From Alkalicoccus luteus (GTDB lineage: Bacteria > Bacillota > Bacilli > Bacillales > Salisediminibacteriaceae): a DNA stretch of 64,000 nt. The translations under genes were made by a program, and so were the position numbers. Below are positions 49,505 to 58,001 of this stretch, in pieces (position 1 is the stretch's first letter; each line of letters opens with the position of its first letter). The DNA is taken from the NCBI GenBank assembly GCA_052061695.1, contig JBPZEY010000005.1, one strand, 5' to 3'. A model generated the notes under the pieces. It searched no databases. It saw only the letters and a list, made by a program, of their open reading frames with translations, and was not told where the DNA came from.

Positions 49505-50095
49505 CTAATCCATCTCCTCAGCCAGTGCCTGCTCGTACGCCTGCTGCCTCTGCAGGCCGGTTAACTTCTGGCCGCCAATGAAAAAGGTCGGCACTGCCTG
49601 AACTCCCTCTTCATAGGCACGGCGCTGCGATGCTTCGCGCTCATCGGAATACACTCGTTTCTTCAGTGCTTCCCGAAACGCTTTCGGCTCCAGGCCGGTT
49701 TCCCTGGCCAGAGATTCCAGCACATCCGGATCACCAATATCGAGTCCTTCTTCATAAAATGCTTTAAACAGCCGGTGCGCATACGCGTTGCCCAGGTTCT
49801 GCTCCTTCGCAAACAGCAGTCCTTCATGAGCAAGATGGGTGTGCGGCTGCGGATCCGTCATATTGAGATTCATCGTAACACCGAGCTGGTCGGCGATCGG
49901 CAGTATGCGCTGGTGCCATGCCTGCTGAATATAATCGCTGTGCGGACTCAGCGTTTCCTGCGGATACGGCCGCAGTTCAAACGGGAGCCATTCTATATCT
50001 ACATCTTTTCCTTCCATTGCACGAAAAAGCGGAGCCTCCGCTAAATAGCAGAAAGGTCAAACGAAATCGCTGTAAATACGGACTTTTATACTCAT
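49505..50095 (-). CDS. DsbA/FrnE-like thiol-disulfide oxidoreductase with in-frame UGA, candidate selenoprotein
   Basis: From the ATG at 50095 (AGGAGG 7 nt upstream) the frame reads MSIKVRIYSDFV, then UGA at 50057-50059, then PFCYLAEAPLFRAMEG and on without stops for 196 codons. The UGA takes the place of the first Cys of the CPFC active site of DsbA/FrnE-type proteins such as B. subtilis YwbO, so the product would be UPFC. The rest is a normal family member: ELRPYPQETLSP, a helical insert, and the cis-Pro loop VQAVPTFFIGG. A hairpin with a GG loop follows the UGA (see next entry). An ATG at 50017 would yield only a truncated protein without the active site and has no ribosome binding site. 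A nonsense mutation (Cys TGC/TGT to TGA) is the alternative. Gene lies 62 bp behind hom; an extended -10 TGC-TACACT at 50124-50132 may drive it separately. Confidence 0.75.
50028..50042 (-). promoter_or_regulatory. Candidate bacterial SECIS hairpin
   Basis: Starting 14 nt after the UGA, the mRNA can form AGCGG-AGGCU-CCGCU: a 5-bp stem (up to 7 bp if the loop closes) with an apical loop containing GG. Spacing and GG loop match bacterial SECIS rules; the E. coli fdhF loop is AGGUCU. A farther UGC/GCA pair could extend the structure. It is also part of the codons for LAEAPL, so chance pairing is possible. Confidence 0.55.
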
Positions 50096-50157
50096 CTTTC
50101 AGCCTCCTTCAGCTTTTGAACGTAGTGTAGCAGAAGGCGGCTGGGACAGCCAGCAAT

Positions 50158-51315
50158 TTAGACTGGCTGCAGCACTTCTTCGGGACAGCCTAGTACAGCA
50201 AGCGCCTTCCCTTCCGGTCTGCGGCGGACGACTGCTCCGTACTTGCCGTCGGACTCGACAATCCGGCTGACAGGCTCCAGTTCATCTGAAATGGCGCTGC
50301 CGGTAATAAACCAGTACGGGAACGGTTCCTCCTCAGAAGGAGCCGACTCGGTGAACGGCGGCTCTTCCTCTGCCGTATTCGTCCAATGATTGATCACGTC
50401 CTCGATCACCGCACCTGCCGTCGGAAATTTCCCGGCTCCCGGTCCTTGAAACAACAACGGTCCGCTCAAGGATGCTTCCACATAGACGCCGTTGTTCACA
50501 TCCTCTACGCCGTAAAGGGCATGATCCTTTAAGACGAGCTTCGGACCGACGAAGGCTTTCGTTCCTTCTAATGAAGCAACGTGCTTGATTCGTCCACCGA
50601 GCTTTTCTGCTAAATGCAAATCGCGTACATCCATACCGCGGATCCCCTGCGGACGCTCTTCCGTCCATTCAGGTCCCGCGCCGTTGATCCAGAAACTCAA
50701 GATCGTCGTTTTAAACCAGGCATCCCACCCATCAATATCCTTATCCGGCACCGCTTCTGCGTAGCCTAGTGCGGTTGCTTCCTCCAGTGCTGCTTCAAAT
50801 GCGGTACCTTCCTCCCTCATTTTCGTCAAAATAAAGTTGGAAGTGCCGTTTACAATTCCCTCTACGCGCAGGATGCGGTTTGTTTTCAGCGTATGGCGGA
50901 TGGAGGAAAGGATTGGGATGCCGCCGGCGACAGCCGCTTCATAAAATAATCTGCTGCCGGAGCCTGCAGCAAGCAGATGCAGCTCTTCCCCGTGCCGGGC
51001 AATCAGCTCCTTATTGGCGGAAATCACTGAGATCCCCTTTTGCAACAGCTTCCGAACGGCTGGATAGGCCTCCTCCGCATCCGTCACCGCCTCTACCACA
51101 GTGTCCACCCCTGCTTCAAACAGCGCCTCGAGCCGATCGGTCACGAGCGTTTCCGGTCCGGTTGTGCGGGTTTTTGACGCGTCTTTAACTACGACGACTG
51201 GAATCGTGAAAAAACCAGCGAGTGTTTCAACGCGCTTTCGTTCTTTCTCCAGGCTTTCATAAACACCGCTCCCGACCGTTCCAAATCCAAGGATTCCTAA
51301 TTTTCTCGTACTCAT
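50158..51315 (-). CDS. hom: Homoserine dehydrogenase
   Basis: NAD(P)H-dependent reduction of aspartate semialdehyde to homoserine, supplying the methionine branch. 385 residues: N-terminal GFGTVGSGVYE dinucleotide motif, ISANKELIARHG, EAAVAGGIPILSSIRHTL with the catalytic region near 125, and EGIVNGTSNFILTKM near 150. Unlike the usual Bacillus Hom (about 430 residues), no ACT domain is evident; it ends in a short divergent segment. Its place at the end of an S-box operon suggests a methionine-dedicated copy. It overlaps the upstream synthetase gene by 4 bp. Confidence 0.9.
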   Translation of the reverse strand: MSTRKLGILGFGTVGSGVYESLEKERKRVETLAGFFTIPVVVVKDASKTRTTGPETLVTDRLEALFEAGVDTVVEAVTDAEEAYPAVRKLLQKGISVISANKELIARHGEELHLLAAGSGSRLFYEAAVAGGIPILSSIRHTLKTNRILRVEGIVNGTSNFILTKMREEGTAFEAALEEATALGYAEAVPDKDIDGWDAWFKTTILSFWINGAGPEWTEERPQGIRGMDVRDLHLAEKLGGRIKHVASLEGTKAFVGPKLVLKDHALYGVEDVNNGVYVEASLSGPLLFQGPGAGKFPTAGAVIEDVINHWTNTAEEEPPFTESAPSEEEPFPYWFITGSAISDELEPVSRIVESDGKYGAVVRRRPEGKALAVLGCPEEVLQPV

Positions 51316-52979
51316 GTTGCAGCCTCCTTCTCCAGCTCACGGCGCTTTAATTCCCGCCGTAATATTTTCCCGCTGATCTTTGTCTTCGGCAGCTCCTCGA
51401 CAATTTCAATTTCTTTCGGAGCGGCGTGTGCCGCGAGGTTCCGTTTCACAAACTGCCGGATTTCTTCTGACAGCCCTTCCCGCTCCTCATATCCTGCGCG
51501 AAGCGTGATAAATGCTTTGATGATATGGCCTCGAATTTCATCAGGTTTGCCGATCACGCCGGCTTCCGCTACGGCTTCATGCTCAATCAGCTTCGACTCT
51601 ACTTCGAACGGGCCGACCTGCTCGCCGGCCGTTTTAATTAAATCATCGTCACGCCCCTGGAAAAAGACGTAGCCATCCTCATCCTGCAGTGCCGTATCAC
51701 CGGATAAGTACCAGCCGTTTTCCGTGAAATACGAGCGGAACTTCGCCTCGTTTTTCCATATCTCTTTCATTAATCCCGGCCACGGAGAACGCACCGCAAG
51801 CTTCCCTTGTCTGCCGGCAGGAAGCGGCTCGTTGTTTTCATCCAGAATCCCAATTTCAATGCCAGGGAACGCTTTTCCCATCGAACCTGGTTTTATCGTA
51901 TCAGACGGCAGGTTCACGATCAGGTGTCCGCCTGTTTCGGTCATCCACCACGTATCATGAATACGGACCCCAAACTCTCTGTACGCCCAGTGAATCACTT
52001 CCGGATTCAGCGGCTCGCCAACACTCAGAATATGGCGCAGGCTTTTCAGGCTGTACTGCCTGTGAAGATCCCCTTCACTCATCAGCATCCTAAACGCTGT
52101 CGGAGCACTGTACCAGATCGTCACGCCGAAGCGGTCAATCAGACGGTACCACTCGGCGGCATCAAAGCGGCCGCCGTGTATCACGACAGATGCCCTGTTC
52201 AGCCAGGGTGCGAACACGCCGTACACGCTGCCTGTCACCCATCCCGGATGAGAGGTGCACCAGTATACATCATCTTCCTTAATATCAAGCACCCACCGTC
52301 CGCTGATGACATGATGCGGCAGCACCTTTTGTGCATGCAGCACGCCTTTTGGTTTGCCGGTAGAGCCGGACGTATAGTGAATCAGCATCCCGTCCTGTTC
52401 CCCGCGCCACACGACCGGTTCCTCTTCGTTCTCGTGAACCGTTTCTGCTTGCAGTTCATCGATCAGCCACGTTTTTTTCAAGTGCGGCAATTCGCTTGCC
52501 GGAACTCGTTTGCCGAGCTCCTCGTCGGTAATCAGATACTGCGCTTCACAGTCGTGCATCCGCTCCTTGACCGCTTCTTCCATAAACGCTTCAAACAGAG
52601 GTCCGGCGACTGCTCCAGCTTTAATAGCCGCCAGTACAGCAAAGTAGCAGTCCGGCGACTTCGGCAGAAAAATAAATACGCGGTCCCCAGGCAGCACTCC
52701 TTCCGCCTTCAGAACGCGCGCATAGTGATCGGTAATTCTCTTCACCTGCTCAAACGTGTACAAAGCTTCTTCTGTTCCGTCGGTGTAAAGCAGCGCCGTC
52801 CGGTCTCCGTAGCCGTCGTCGACGTGGCGGTCAATGCACTCATATGCTGCGTTCCATTTTCCCTCCGGCACTTTACCGAGCCGGTTTACGGCGTCCTCCC
52901 AGCTCGTTTTTCCCCGCTGCCGGTCAATCGTAATGTTTGCATTCGCCGCCGTAAGCGGAGAAGGATTCAAAACGTTCAT
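51312..52979 (-). CDS. Acetyl-CoA synthetase-like AMP-forming acyl-CoA ligase
   Basis: Forms an acyl-adenylate and then acyl-CoA. 555 residues with the P-loop-like YTSGSTGKPKGVLHAQK near 200, TWWMTETGGHLI near 345, LSGDTALQDEDGYVFFQGRDDDLIKTAGE near 425-455, and the catalytic Lys region PKTKISGKILRREL near 535. WTSHPGWVTGSVYGV-type residues favour an acetyl- or short-chain substrate. In this S-box operon it could supply acetyl-CoA for homoserine O-acetylation; that role is inferred. It overlaps genes on both sides by 4 bp. Confidence 0.88.
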   Translation of the reverse strand: MNVLNPSPLTAANANITIDRQRGKTSWEDAVNRLGKVPEGKWNAAYECIDRHVDDGYGDRTALLYTDGTEEALYTFEQVKRITDHYARVLKAEGVLPGDRVFIFLPKSPDCYFAVLAAIKAGAVAGPLFEAFMEEAVKERMHDCEAQYLITDEELGKRVPASELPHLKKTWLIDELQAETVHENEEEPVVWRGEQDGMLIHYTSGSTGKPKGVLHAQKVLPHHVISGRWVLDIKEDDVYWCTSHPGWVTGSVYGVFAPWLNRASVVIHGGRFDAAEWYRLIDRFGVTIWYSAPTAFRMLMSEGDLHRQYSLKSLRHILSVGEPLNPEVIHWAYREFGVRIHDTWWMTETGGHLIVNLPSDTIKPGSMGKAFPGIEIGILDENNEPLPAGRQGKLAVRSPWPGLMKEIWKNEAKFRSYFTENGWYLSGDTALQDEDGYVFFQGRDDDLIKTAGEQVGPFEVESKLIEHEAVAEAGVIGKPDEIRGHIIKAFITLRAGYEEREGLSEEIRQFVKRNLAAHAAPKEIEIVEELPKTKISGKILRRELKRRELEKEAAT

Positions 52980-53725
52980 GCACGGACCTCCCTCTGTACG
53001 TTTCTCGTCATATCGAGACTCTCAAGAATATATTCCTTCAGTTCAGCAAGCTGCGGATCGCTTTTGCGGCGCGGCTTGGCCGGAGTCACTTTTACATTGT
53101 CATGCAGCTCGCCCGGCTGCCCTTTTAAGATAACAATCCGGTCGCAGAGCGTGAGCGCCTCGTCGATATCGTGCGTGACGATGATCATCGTAGGGCTGTA
53201 GCGCTCCCAAAGCTCCAGTACCATATCCTGCAGCTGCAGCTTCGTAAACGCATCCAGCGCACTGAACGGCTCGTCCAGAAGCAGGGTGGATGGCTCTGTC
53301 ACAAGCGCTCTGGCGATGGCTGTCCGCTGCGCCATTCCCCCTGAAAGCTGCTTCGGATAGTGGCCTGTAAAATCCTCCAGACCGACGACCTTTAACAGCT
53401 CAAGTGCCTTTTGCTTCTGCTCCTCTTTCGGCCCTTCCAGGCCGAAGCAGACGTTATCCAGTACGGTCAGCCACGGCATCAGCCTTGGTTCCTGAAAAAT
53501 AATACCGAGTTCTCCGGAGGGGCCGTTTACTTCCTTTCCGCTGATGCGAATAGTGCCGTTGTAATCGGTGTCCAGTCCGGCTACTCCACGGAGAATGGTA
53601 CTTTTTCCGCATCCGGATGTACCAAGCAGCCCGATGATTTCACCCGGTTCTGCCTGAAACGAAATATCTTCTACAGCTGTAACGCCGTCAAACGAACGTC
53701 CAAACCGTTCAACTTGTATGCTCAT
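52976..53725 (-). CDS. ABC transporter ATP-binding protein (SsuB/TauB type)
   Basis: 249-residue ATPase: Walker A GTSGCGKSTILRG near residue 35, QLSGGMAQRTAIARALV signature near 130, Walker B LLLDEPFSALD near 155, and the switch region VTHDIDEA. The sequence class matches the nitrate/sulfonate/taurine importers. It is part of a three-gene ABC set controlled by SAM riboswitches, so a sulfur-containing substrate is likely. Confidence 0.9.
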   Translation of the reverse strand: MSIQVERFGRSFDGVTAVEDISFQAEPGEIIGLLGTSGCGKSTILRGVAGLDTDYNGTIRISGKEVNGPSGELGIIFQEPRLMPWLTVLDNVCFGLEGPKEEQKQKALELLKVVGLEDFTGHYPKQLSGGMAQRTAIARALVTEPSTLLLDEPFSALDAFTKLQLQDMVLELWERYSPTMIIVTHDIDEALTLCDRIVILKGQPGELHDNVKVTPAKPRRKSDPQLAELKEYILESLDMTRNVQREVRA

Positions 53726-53738
53726 GCGGGTATCCTCC

Positions 53739-54584
53739 TTACGTTTTCAGGCTGTCCTGCCAATGCAGGGCGCGTGTCTGGATTTTTTTGAGCGCATAGT
53801 CCGTCAGCTTGCCCATGATCGCAAATAAGACAATGCTCGCGAGAATCACGTTTGGTGCCAGCGTATTCTGTCCCAACACTAGCAGATAGCCGAGGCCCTG
53901 ACTTGCACCGAGAAGCTCTGCTGCCACAACGAACATCCATCCGAGACCGAGACCGCTGCGCAGGCCGGTGATAAAGGACGGAAGCGAGGCAGGCAGAATG
54001 ATGCGCCGCACGAGTTGAAACTGTGACAGGCTGTATGCTTTGCCGACTTCAATTAATTTGCGATCCACGGACTGAATGCCGCCGACGACATTCAGATAAA
54101 CCGGGAAAAACACACCAAGTGCGATCAGCGTCACTTTGGAAGGCTCGCCGATACCGAGCCAGAGTATGAAGAGCGGGACCCAGGCGAGGGACGGGATCGC
54201 CCGGAATGCCTGTATCAGCGGATCAAACATTGTTTCTGCATTACGGGACATCGCTACAACAGAGCCAAGAATCACAGCTGCAAGCGTGCCCCAGAAAAAG
54301 CCCCAGAGCAGCCGGTACAATGTGATGCCGATGTGTCCCCAGAGCGAACCGTCTGCCGCCATGGCCCCGATCGTGCCGAGAACCTCAGTGGGCGCCGGCA
54401 GCAGGTGGCCAGCAACGAGCTCAAAACGGACGGTCCCTTCCCAGATAAGGAGCAGCAGCACTGGGAATAACAGGGCCAATCCGGTTGTTTTTAAAAACGA
54501 CGGCAGCGCACGCTGCTCCTTCTTTATACGGCCCGGCACCTCTGCCAAGGCTCTGTCTGCGGTTGTATCATGCGTTACTGCCAT
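53739..54584 (-). CDS. ABC transporter permease (SsuC/TauC type)
   Basis: 281 residues with about six membrane helices and the EAA-loop VGKAYSLSQFQLVRRIILPASLPSFITGLRSGLGLGWMFVV typical of the sulfonate/taurine permease family. An N-terminal cytoplasmic stretch of about 30 residues precedes the first helix. ATG with GGAGG upstream; 15 bp behind the binding-protein gene. Confidence 0.9.
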   Translation of the reverse strand: MAVTHDTTADRALAEVPGRIKKEQRALPSFLKTTGLALLFPVLLLLIWEGTVRFELVAGHLLPAPTEVLGTIGAMAADGSLWGHIGITLYRLLWGFFWGTLAAVILGSVVAMSRNAETMFDPLIQAFRAIPSLAWVPLFILWLGIGEPSKVTLIALGVFFPVYLNVVGGIQSVDRKLIEVGKAYSLSQFQLVRRIILPASLPSFITGLRSGLGLGWMFVVAAELLGASQGLGYLLVLGQNTLAPNVILASIVLFAIMGKLTDYALKKIQTRALHWQDSLKT

Positions 54585-54599
54585 CGTAGTTCCTCCTTG

Positions 54600-55583
54600 T
54601 TAATCGTTGATTACATTCTCAGCAAAGGACGGATCAATCAGCTCATCCAGCAGATCCGACACCTCCAGCTCATCGTCCAGATTACCTGATTTCTGCAGCA
54701 CTTCTCCTGCTGCGGTTAGGCTGTCGATATGCTCCTGACCGGGCACCGGATTATCAAACGTGTTCCGCTCCAGCTGCAGTTCTGCTACTGCTGGATCGAT
54801 GCCTGCCTCCTGCACCATAATTTCCACTGTTTCTTCCGGGTTGTCGAGCGTCCACTGTCTAGCTTCCTCGTATGCTTCGATGACCGTTTCCACAGCTTCC
54901 GGATGCGCTTCAGCAAAATCTTCCGTTACGTTCAGAAAGCCGTACGTATTAAAGTCTTTGTTACGGTGGAACAGATCAGCGTTTATTTCCAGCTCTTGTC
55001 TCGCCATGTGCGGATCGAGTCCAGCCCAGGCATCCACCTCTCCGTTTGCGAGCAGGTTCGCGCCATCGTTGTGCTGAACCGGCACGACTTCAATATCCTC
55101 TTCGGAAAGACCAGCTTCATCAAGTGCGCGAATCAGGAAAATATACGGATCTGTTCCGAGCGTCGCGGCGACCTGCTTACCGGCAAGGTCTTCCACCGAA
55201 TCGATATCACTGTCTTCCGCCGTAACAAGCGCTGTCCATTCGGGCTGTGAGTAAATATACACATTTTTGATCGGAGCGTTATTGCCCTTAGCCATAAGGG
55301 CCGCCGCTCCGGCTGAAGAGCCGAAGTCTACGCTGCCGCCAGACAAAAATTCCAGCGCGTTGTTGCTGCCTTGACTCAGCACGTAGTCAATTTCCGTTCC
55401 TTCATCTGCGAACGCCTCTTCCAAAAATCCCTTTTCCTTTAATACGAGGCTTGTTGGGGAGTAGTACGCGTAGTCCACTGTAATCGTATCGGGTGAAGAC
55501 CCGTCTGCCTCTGATTCTGAGGAGCAGCCAGCGGCGAAAAGAGCCGCTGCTGCAATGCTTCCAAGTTTCCAATAGTTGTTCAT
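54600..55583 (-). CDS. ABC transporter substrate-binding lipoprotein (SsuA/NMT1 type)
   Basis: About 327 residues. A lipoprotein signal with FAAGC lipobox (Cys near residue 20) and a short polar linker precede an NMT1/SsuA-like fold: VDYAYYSPTSLVLKEKGFLEEAF, LSQGSNNALEFLSGGSVDFGSSAG, and LAGKQVAATLGTDPYIFLIRAL. The ATG at 55583 follows GGAG by 8 nt. Candidates for ligand are sulfonates, taurine or another sulfur compound, as the S-box regulon suggests. Confidence 0.9.
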   Translation of the reverse strand: MNNYWKLGSIAAAALFAAGCSSESEADGSSPDTITVDYAYYSPTSLVLKEKGFLEEAFADEGTEIDYVLSQGSNNALEFLSGGSVDFGSSAGAAALMAKGNNAPIKNVYIYSQPEWTALVTAEDSDIDSVEDLAGKQVAATLGTDPYIFLIRALDEAGLSEEDIEVVPVQHNDGANLLANGEVDAWAGLDPHMARQELEINADLFHRNKDFNTYGFLNVTEDFAEAHPEAVETVIEAYEEARQWTLDNPEETVEIMVQEAGIDPAVAELQLERNTFDNPVPGQEHIDSLTAAGEVLQKSGNLDDELEVSDLLDELIDPSFAENVIND

Positions 55584-55649
55584 GACCTTCACTCCGTTTT
55601 CATGTAAATTGGCAGTTGGTACAGGCGCCTCTCCCTGCTTCTCGTGTCG

Positions 55650-57431
55650 TTACAGCTCGCACGCAAACGTAGAAATGGTTCCGCGCAGGCGCTGGGCTTC
55701 TTTATAGGTGCAGCGATTGTGGACGACTTCAAGACCTGCTTCTTTCGCAATCACGGCTGCTTTTTCGGAAATGACACCTTCCTGCAGCCAAAAGATTTTC
55801 GGCTGAACCGATGCTGCTTCCTCGGCAATCTCAATCGCCGCTTCCGGACTTCGGAACACTTGCACGATGTCGATCGGACCTGGTACAGACGTGATGTCCG
55901 GATATGCTTTTTCGCCTAAAATCTCGGTTTCCCTCGGATTAACCGGGATGATGCGGTACCCGAGCCGCTGCATCTTTCGTGCCAGCCGGTAACTTGGCCG
56001 TGACTCTTTGCCGCTCAGTCCTACGACGGCGATCGTTTTCGGACGAACTGCTCCATTGTCATCCACCGTTGCACGATCCAGCGCCCAGCGAATCACGCCT
56101 TCGTCATTAATGACCGTTTTTTCTTCTGACGTTCCTTCACCTGTAGCAATCTGTAAGGCGTGATCGAGATCTTTTTTCAAGTCCTCCGCATTTTCAATTC
56201 CGACAGATAAGCGGACCAGATCTTCAAAAACGCCTGTCTTTTCGAGCTCATCCCCTGTAAGCTGCTGGTGCGTCGTCGAAGCGGGATGGATGATCAGGCT
56301 TTTTGCGTCGCCGACGTTCGCAAGATGAGACCAGAGAGAAACCGAGTTTATCAGCTTGCTTCCCGCTTCCCTTCCGCCTTTGATGCCGAAATTCACAACC
56401 GCTCCGCCACCATAGTCGAGTACTTTCTTCGCATTTTCATGAGCGGGATGACTCTCAAGCCCCGGATAGGAAACCCAGTCGACTGCCGGGTGAACTTCCA
56501 GATAGCGGGCCAGTTCCAATGCGTTTTCGTTATGACGGACGATACGCAAATGCAGTGTCTCAAGTCCCTGCAGCAGCTGAAATGCGTTAAACGGGCTCAG
56601 GCAAGAACCAAAATCGCGGAGCAGCTGTACGCGCAGCTTCGTGCTGAAGGCGAGCGTGCCGAAATCTTTCGCGTATACGATGCCGTTGTAGCTTGGGTCC
56701 GGTTCATTGAAGACCGGAAATTTCTCCGACTGCCAGTTAAAGCGGCCCCCGTCCACGACGAGTCCGCCGATGGAGGTGCCGTGTCCGCCGATCCATTTCG
56801 TCGCAGAATGAACGACGATGTCAGCTCCCTGCTGAATCGGGCGCGCTGTATAAGGCGTCGCGAACGTATTGTCAATGATAAGCGGAATACCCGCTTCGTG
56901 TGCGACCTCGGAGACAGCCGCAATATCGAGCACGTGCAGGCTCGGGTTGCCGATCGTCTCCGCAAAAACCGCTTTCGTATTGTCCTGAATCGCATCGGCA
57001 AAATGCTGCGGCTCCTGCGGGTCAACAAATGTGACATCGATCCCGTACCGCGGAAGCGTAACAGAAAACAGGTTATACGTGCCGCCGTACAAATTCGTCG
57101 CCGCAACGATATGATCACCGGCACTTGCGAGATTTAGAATTGACAGCGAAATAGCAGCCATTCCGGAAGAGGTAGCAACAGCCGCCACACCTTCCTCTAG
57201 CAGCGCGATCCGCTTTTCGAGCACATCCGTAGTTGGATTGCCGATACGGCTGTAAATGTTGCCCGGCTCATCAAGGGAAAACAGGCTCTCTGCATGCTCT
57301 GTATCGTGAAACAAATACGATGTCGTCTGATAAATCGGTACCGCTCGGGACCCTGTCGTCGGGTCAGGGGACTGACCTCCGTGTAAAATAACCGTTTCCG
57401 GATTATATGTCGCAAATGATTTTTCACTCAT
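55650..57431 (-). CDS. metY: O-acetylhomoserine sulfhydrylase (MetY) fused to a CoA-binding domain
   Basis: A 593-residue fusion. Residues 1-430 are a PLP-dependent Cys/Met metabolism enzyme: SRIGNPTTDVLEKRIALLEEG, ATSSGMAAISLSIL, the PLP Lys in VHSATKWIGGHGTSIGG near 209, and YPGLESHPAHENAKK. This makes homocysteine from O-acetylhomoserine and sulfide. Residues about 455-590 form a separate Rossmann CoA-binding domain (KTIAVVGLSGKESRPSYRL, IIPVNPRETEILGEKAYPDI, VVHNRCTYKEAQRL) like stand-alone YneT/YccU proteins. A linker of about 30 residues joins them. ATG with AGGAGG; first gene behind two SAM riboswitches. Confidence 0.93.
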   Translation of the reverse strand: MSEKSFATYNPETVILHGGQSPDPTTGSRAVPIYQTTSYLFHDTEHAESLFSLDEPGNIYSRIGNPTTDVLEKRIALLEEGVAAVATSSGMAAISLSILNLASAGDHIVAATNLYGGTYNLFSVTLPRYGIDVTFVDPQEPQHFADAIQDNTKAVFAETIGNPSLHVLDIAAVSEVAHEAGIPLIIDNTFATPYTARPIQQGADIVVHSATKWIGGHGTSIGGLVVDGGRFNWQSEKFPVFNEPDPSYNGIVYAKDFGTLAFSTKLRVQLLRDFGSCLSPFNAFQLLQGLETLHLRIVRHNENALELARYLEVHPAVDWVSYPGLESHPAHENAKKVLDYGGGAVVNFGIKGGREAGSKLINSVSLWSHLANVGDAKSLIIHPASTTHQQLTGDELEKTGVFEDLVRLSVGIENAEDLKKDLDHALQIATGEGTSEEKTVINDEGVIRWALDRATVDDNGAVRPKTIAVVGLSGKESRPSYRLARKMQRLGYRIIPVNPRETEILGEKAYPDITSVPGPIDIVQVFRSPEAAIEIAEEAASVQPKIFWLQEGVISEKAAVIAKEAGLEVVHNRCTYKEAQRLRGTISTFACEL

Positions 57432-57521
57432 GATGCATTCCTCCTGTTATTATAAGTAAATCAATTGGAAAACTTAGTTTTAAGCTTGCAAAGCTCTTTC
57501 TTCTGCCCTCCTGAAGCAATT

Positions 57522-57556
57522 AAAAATCTCCCTATCTGAAAAAGATAGAGAGATAC
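57522..57556 (-). terminator. Terminator of the metY-proximal SAM riboswitch
   Basis: Minus strand stem ATCTCTCTATCT / AGATAGGGAGAT with a TTTTC loop and T5 run. Confidence 0.92.
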
Positions 57557-57573
57557 AGGAAGTCAGTCTGTTC

Positions 57574-57692
57574 TCTCTCATCTTTCAGAGCTTTATGCTC
57601 TGTGGAATTGGCACCTTCCCGAATCTGTCAATCAGATCCGAATGGTTGCCGGGCTTCATCGGGCCAGTCCCTCCGCCTCTCTGGATAAGAGA
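57574..57692 (-). ncRNA. SAM-I riboswitch, metY-proximal copy
   Basis: S-box core GGACTGGCCCGATGAAGCCC, GGCAACC, and AAGGTGCCAATTCC, closed by a 9-bp P1 helix (TCTCTTATC with GATGAGAGA). It lies between its own promoter (57766-57794) and the terminator at 57522-57556. Confidence 0.96.
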
Positions 57693-57765
57693 TATCGTTA
57701 TTATGAAGTTAGGATTAATCTTGAGTTTTTCACTTTGATTAATCTGATAAATTGAATTAGTTTGA

Positions 57766-57794
57766 ATCTTACCAGGCTTCTGATACGCCGTCAA
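57766..57794 (-). promoter_or_regulatory. Promoter between the two SAM riboswitches
   Basis: TTGACG (57789-57794), 17 bp, TAAGAT (57766-57771) on the minus strand. It starts directly after the terminator of the distal riboswitch and transcribes the proximal one. Confidence 0.7.
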
Positions 57795-57810
57795 CTGGTT
57801 TCAGAAAAAA

Positions 57811-57857
57811 GAAAAACTCCCGGCCTGCCTGCTTAGCAGAAAGGACACGGGAGAGTT
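57811..57857 (-). terminator. Terminator of the distal SAM riboswitch
   Basis: Minus strand stem AACTCTCCCG / CGGGAGTTTTT with an inner CTGC/GCAG helix in a large loop. Confidence 0.88.
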
Positions 57858-57873
57858 CGTTAAAATAAACGGA

Positions 57874-57977
57874 CTTATCTCCCAAAGAGTCGCCTCTCTG
57901 CAGGAAGTAGCACCTTTCAGCATACGCTGATGGTTGCCGGGTTTCATCGGGCCAGTCCCTCCACCACTCTGGATAAG
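57874..57977 (-). ncRNA. SAM-I riboswitch, distal copy
   Basis: S-box core GGACTGGCCCGATGAAACCC, GGCAACC, and AAGGTGCTACTTCC, closed by P1 CTTATC/GATAAG. It follows a promoter at 58002-58031 and has its own terminator, but no gene lies between it and the second promoter. Confidence 0.95.
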
Positions 57978-58001
57978 TAATCTGTTCAATTGGTTGAACG
58001 T

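Noticed and set aside
50017..50017. ATG at 50017 as the true start of the DsbA-like gene
   Set aside because: No ribosome binding site, and the product would lack the whole first strand and active site, while an ideal start lies 78 bp upstream in the same frame across the UGA.
51807..53201. Plus-strand open frame of 464 codons
   Set aside because: It is antisense to the acyl-CoA ligase and ABC ATPase genes, which have clear motifs, ribosome binding sites and coupled overlaps; its translation is Arg/His/Phe-rich without recognisable domains.
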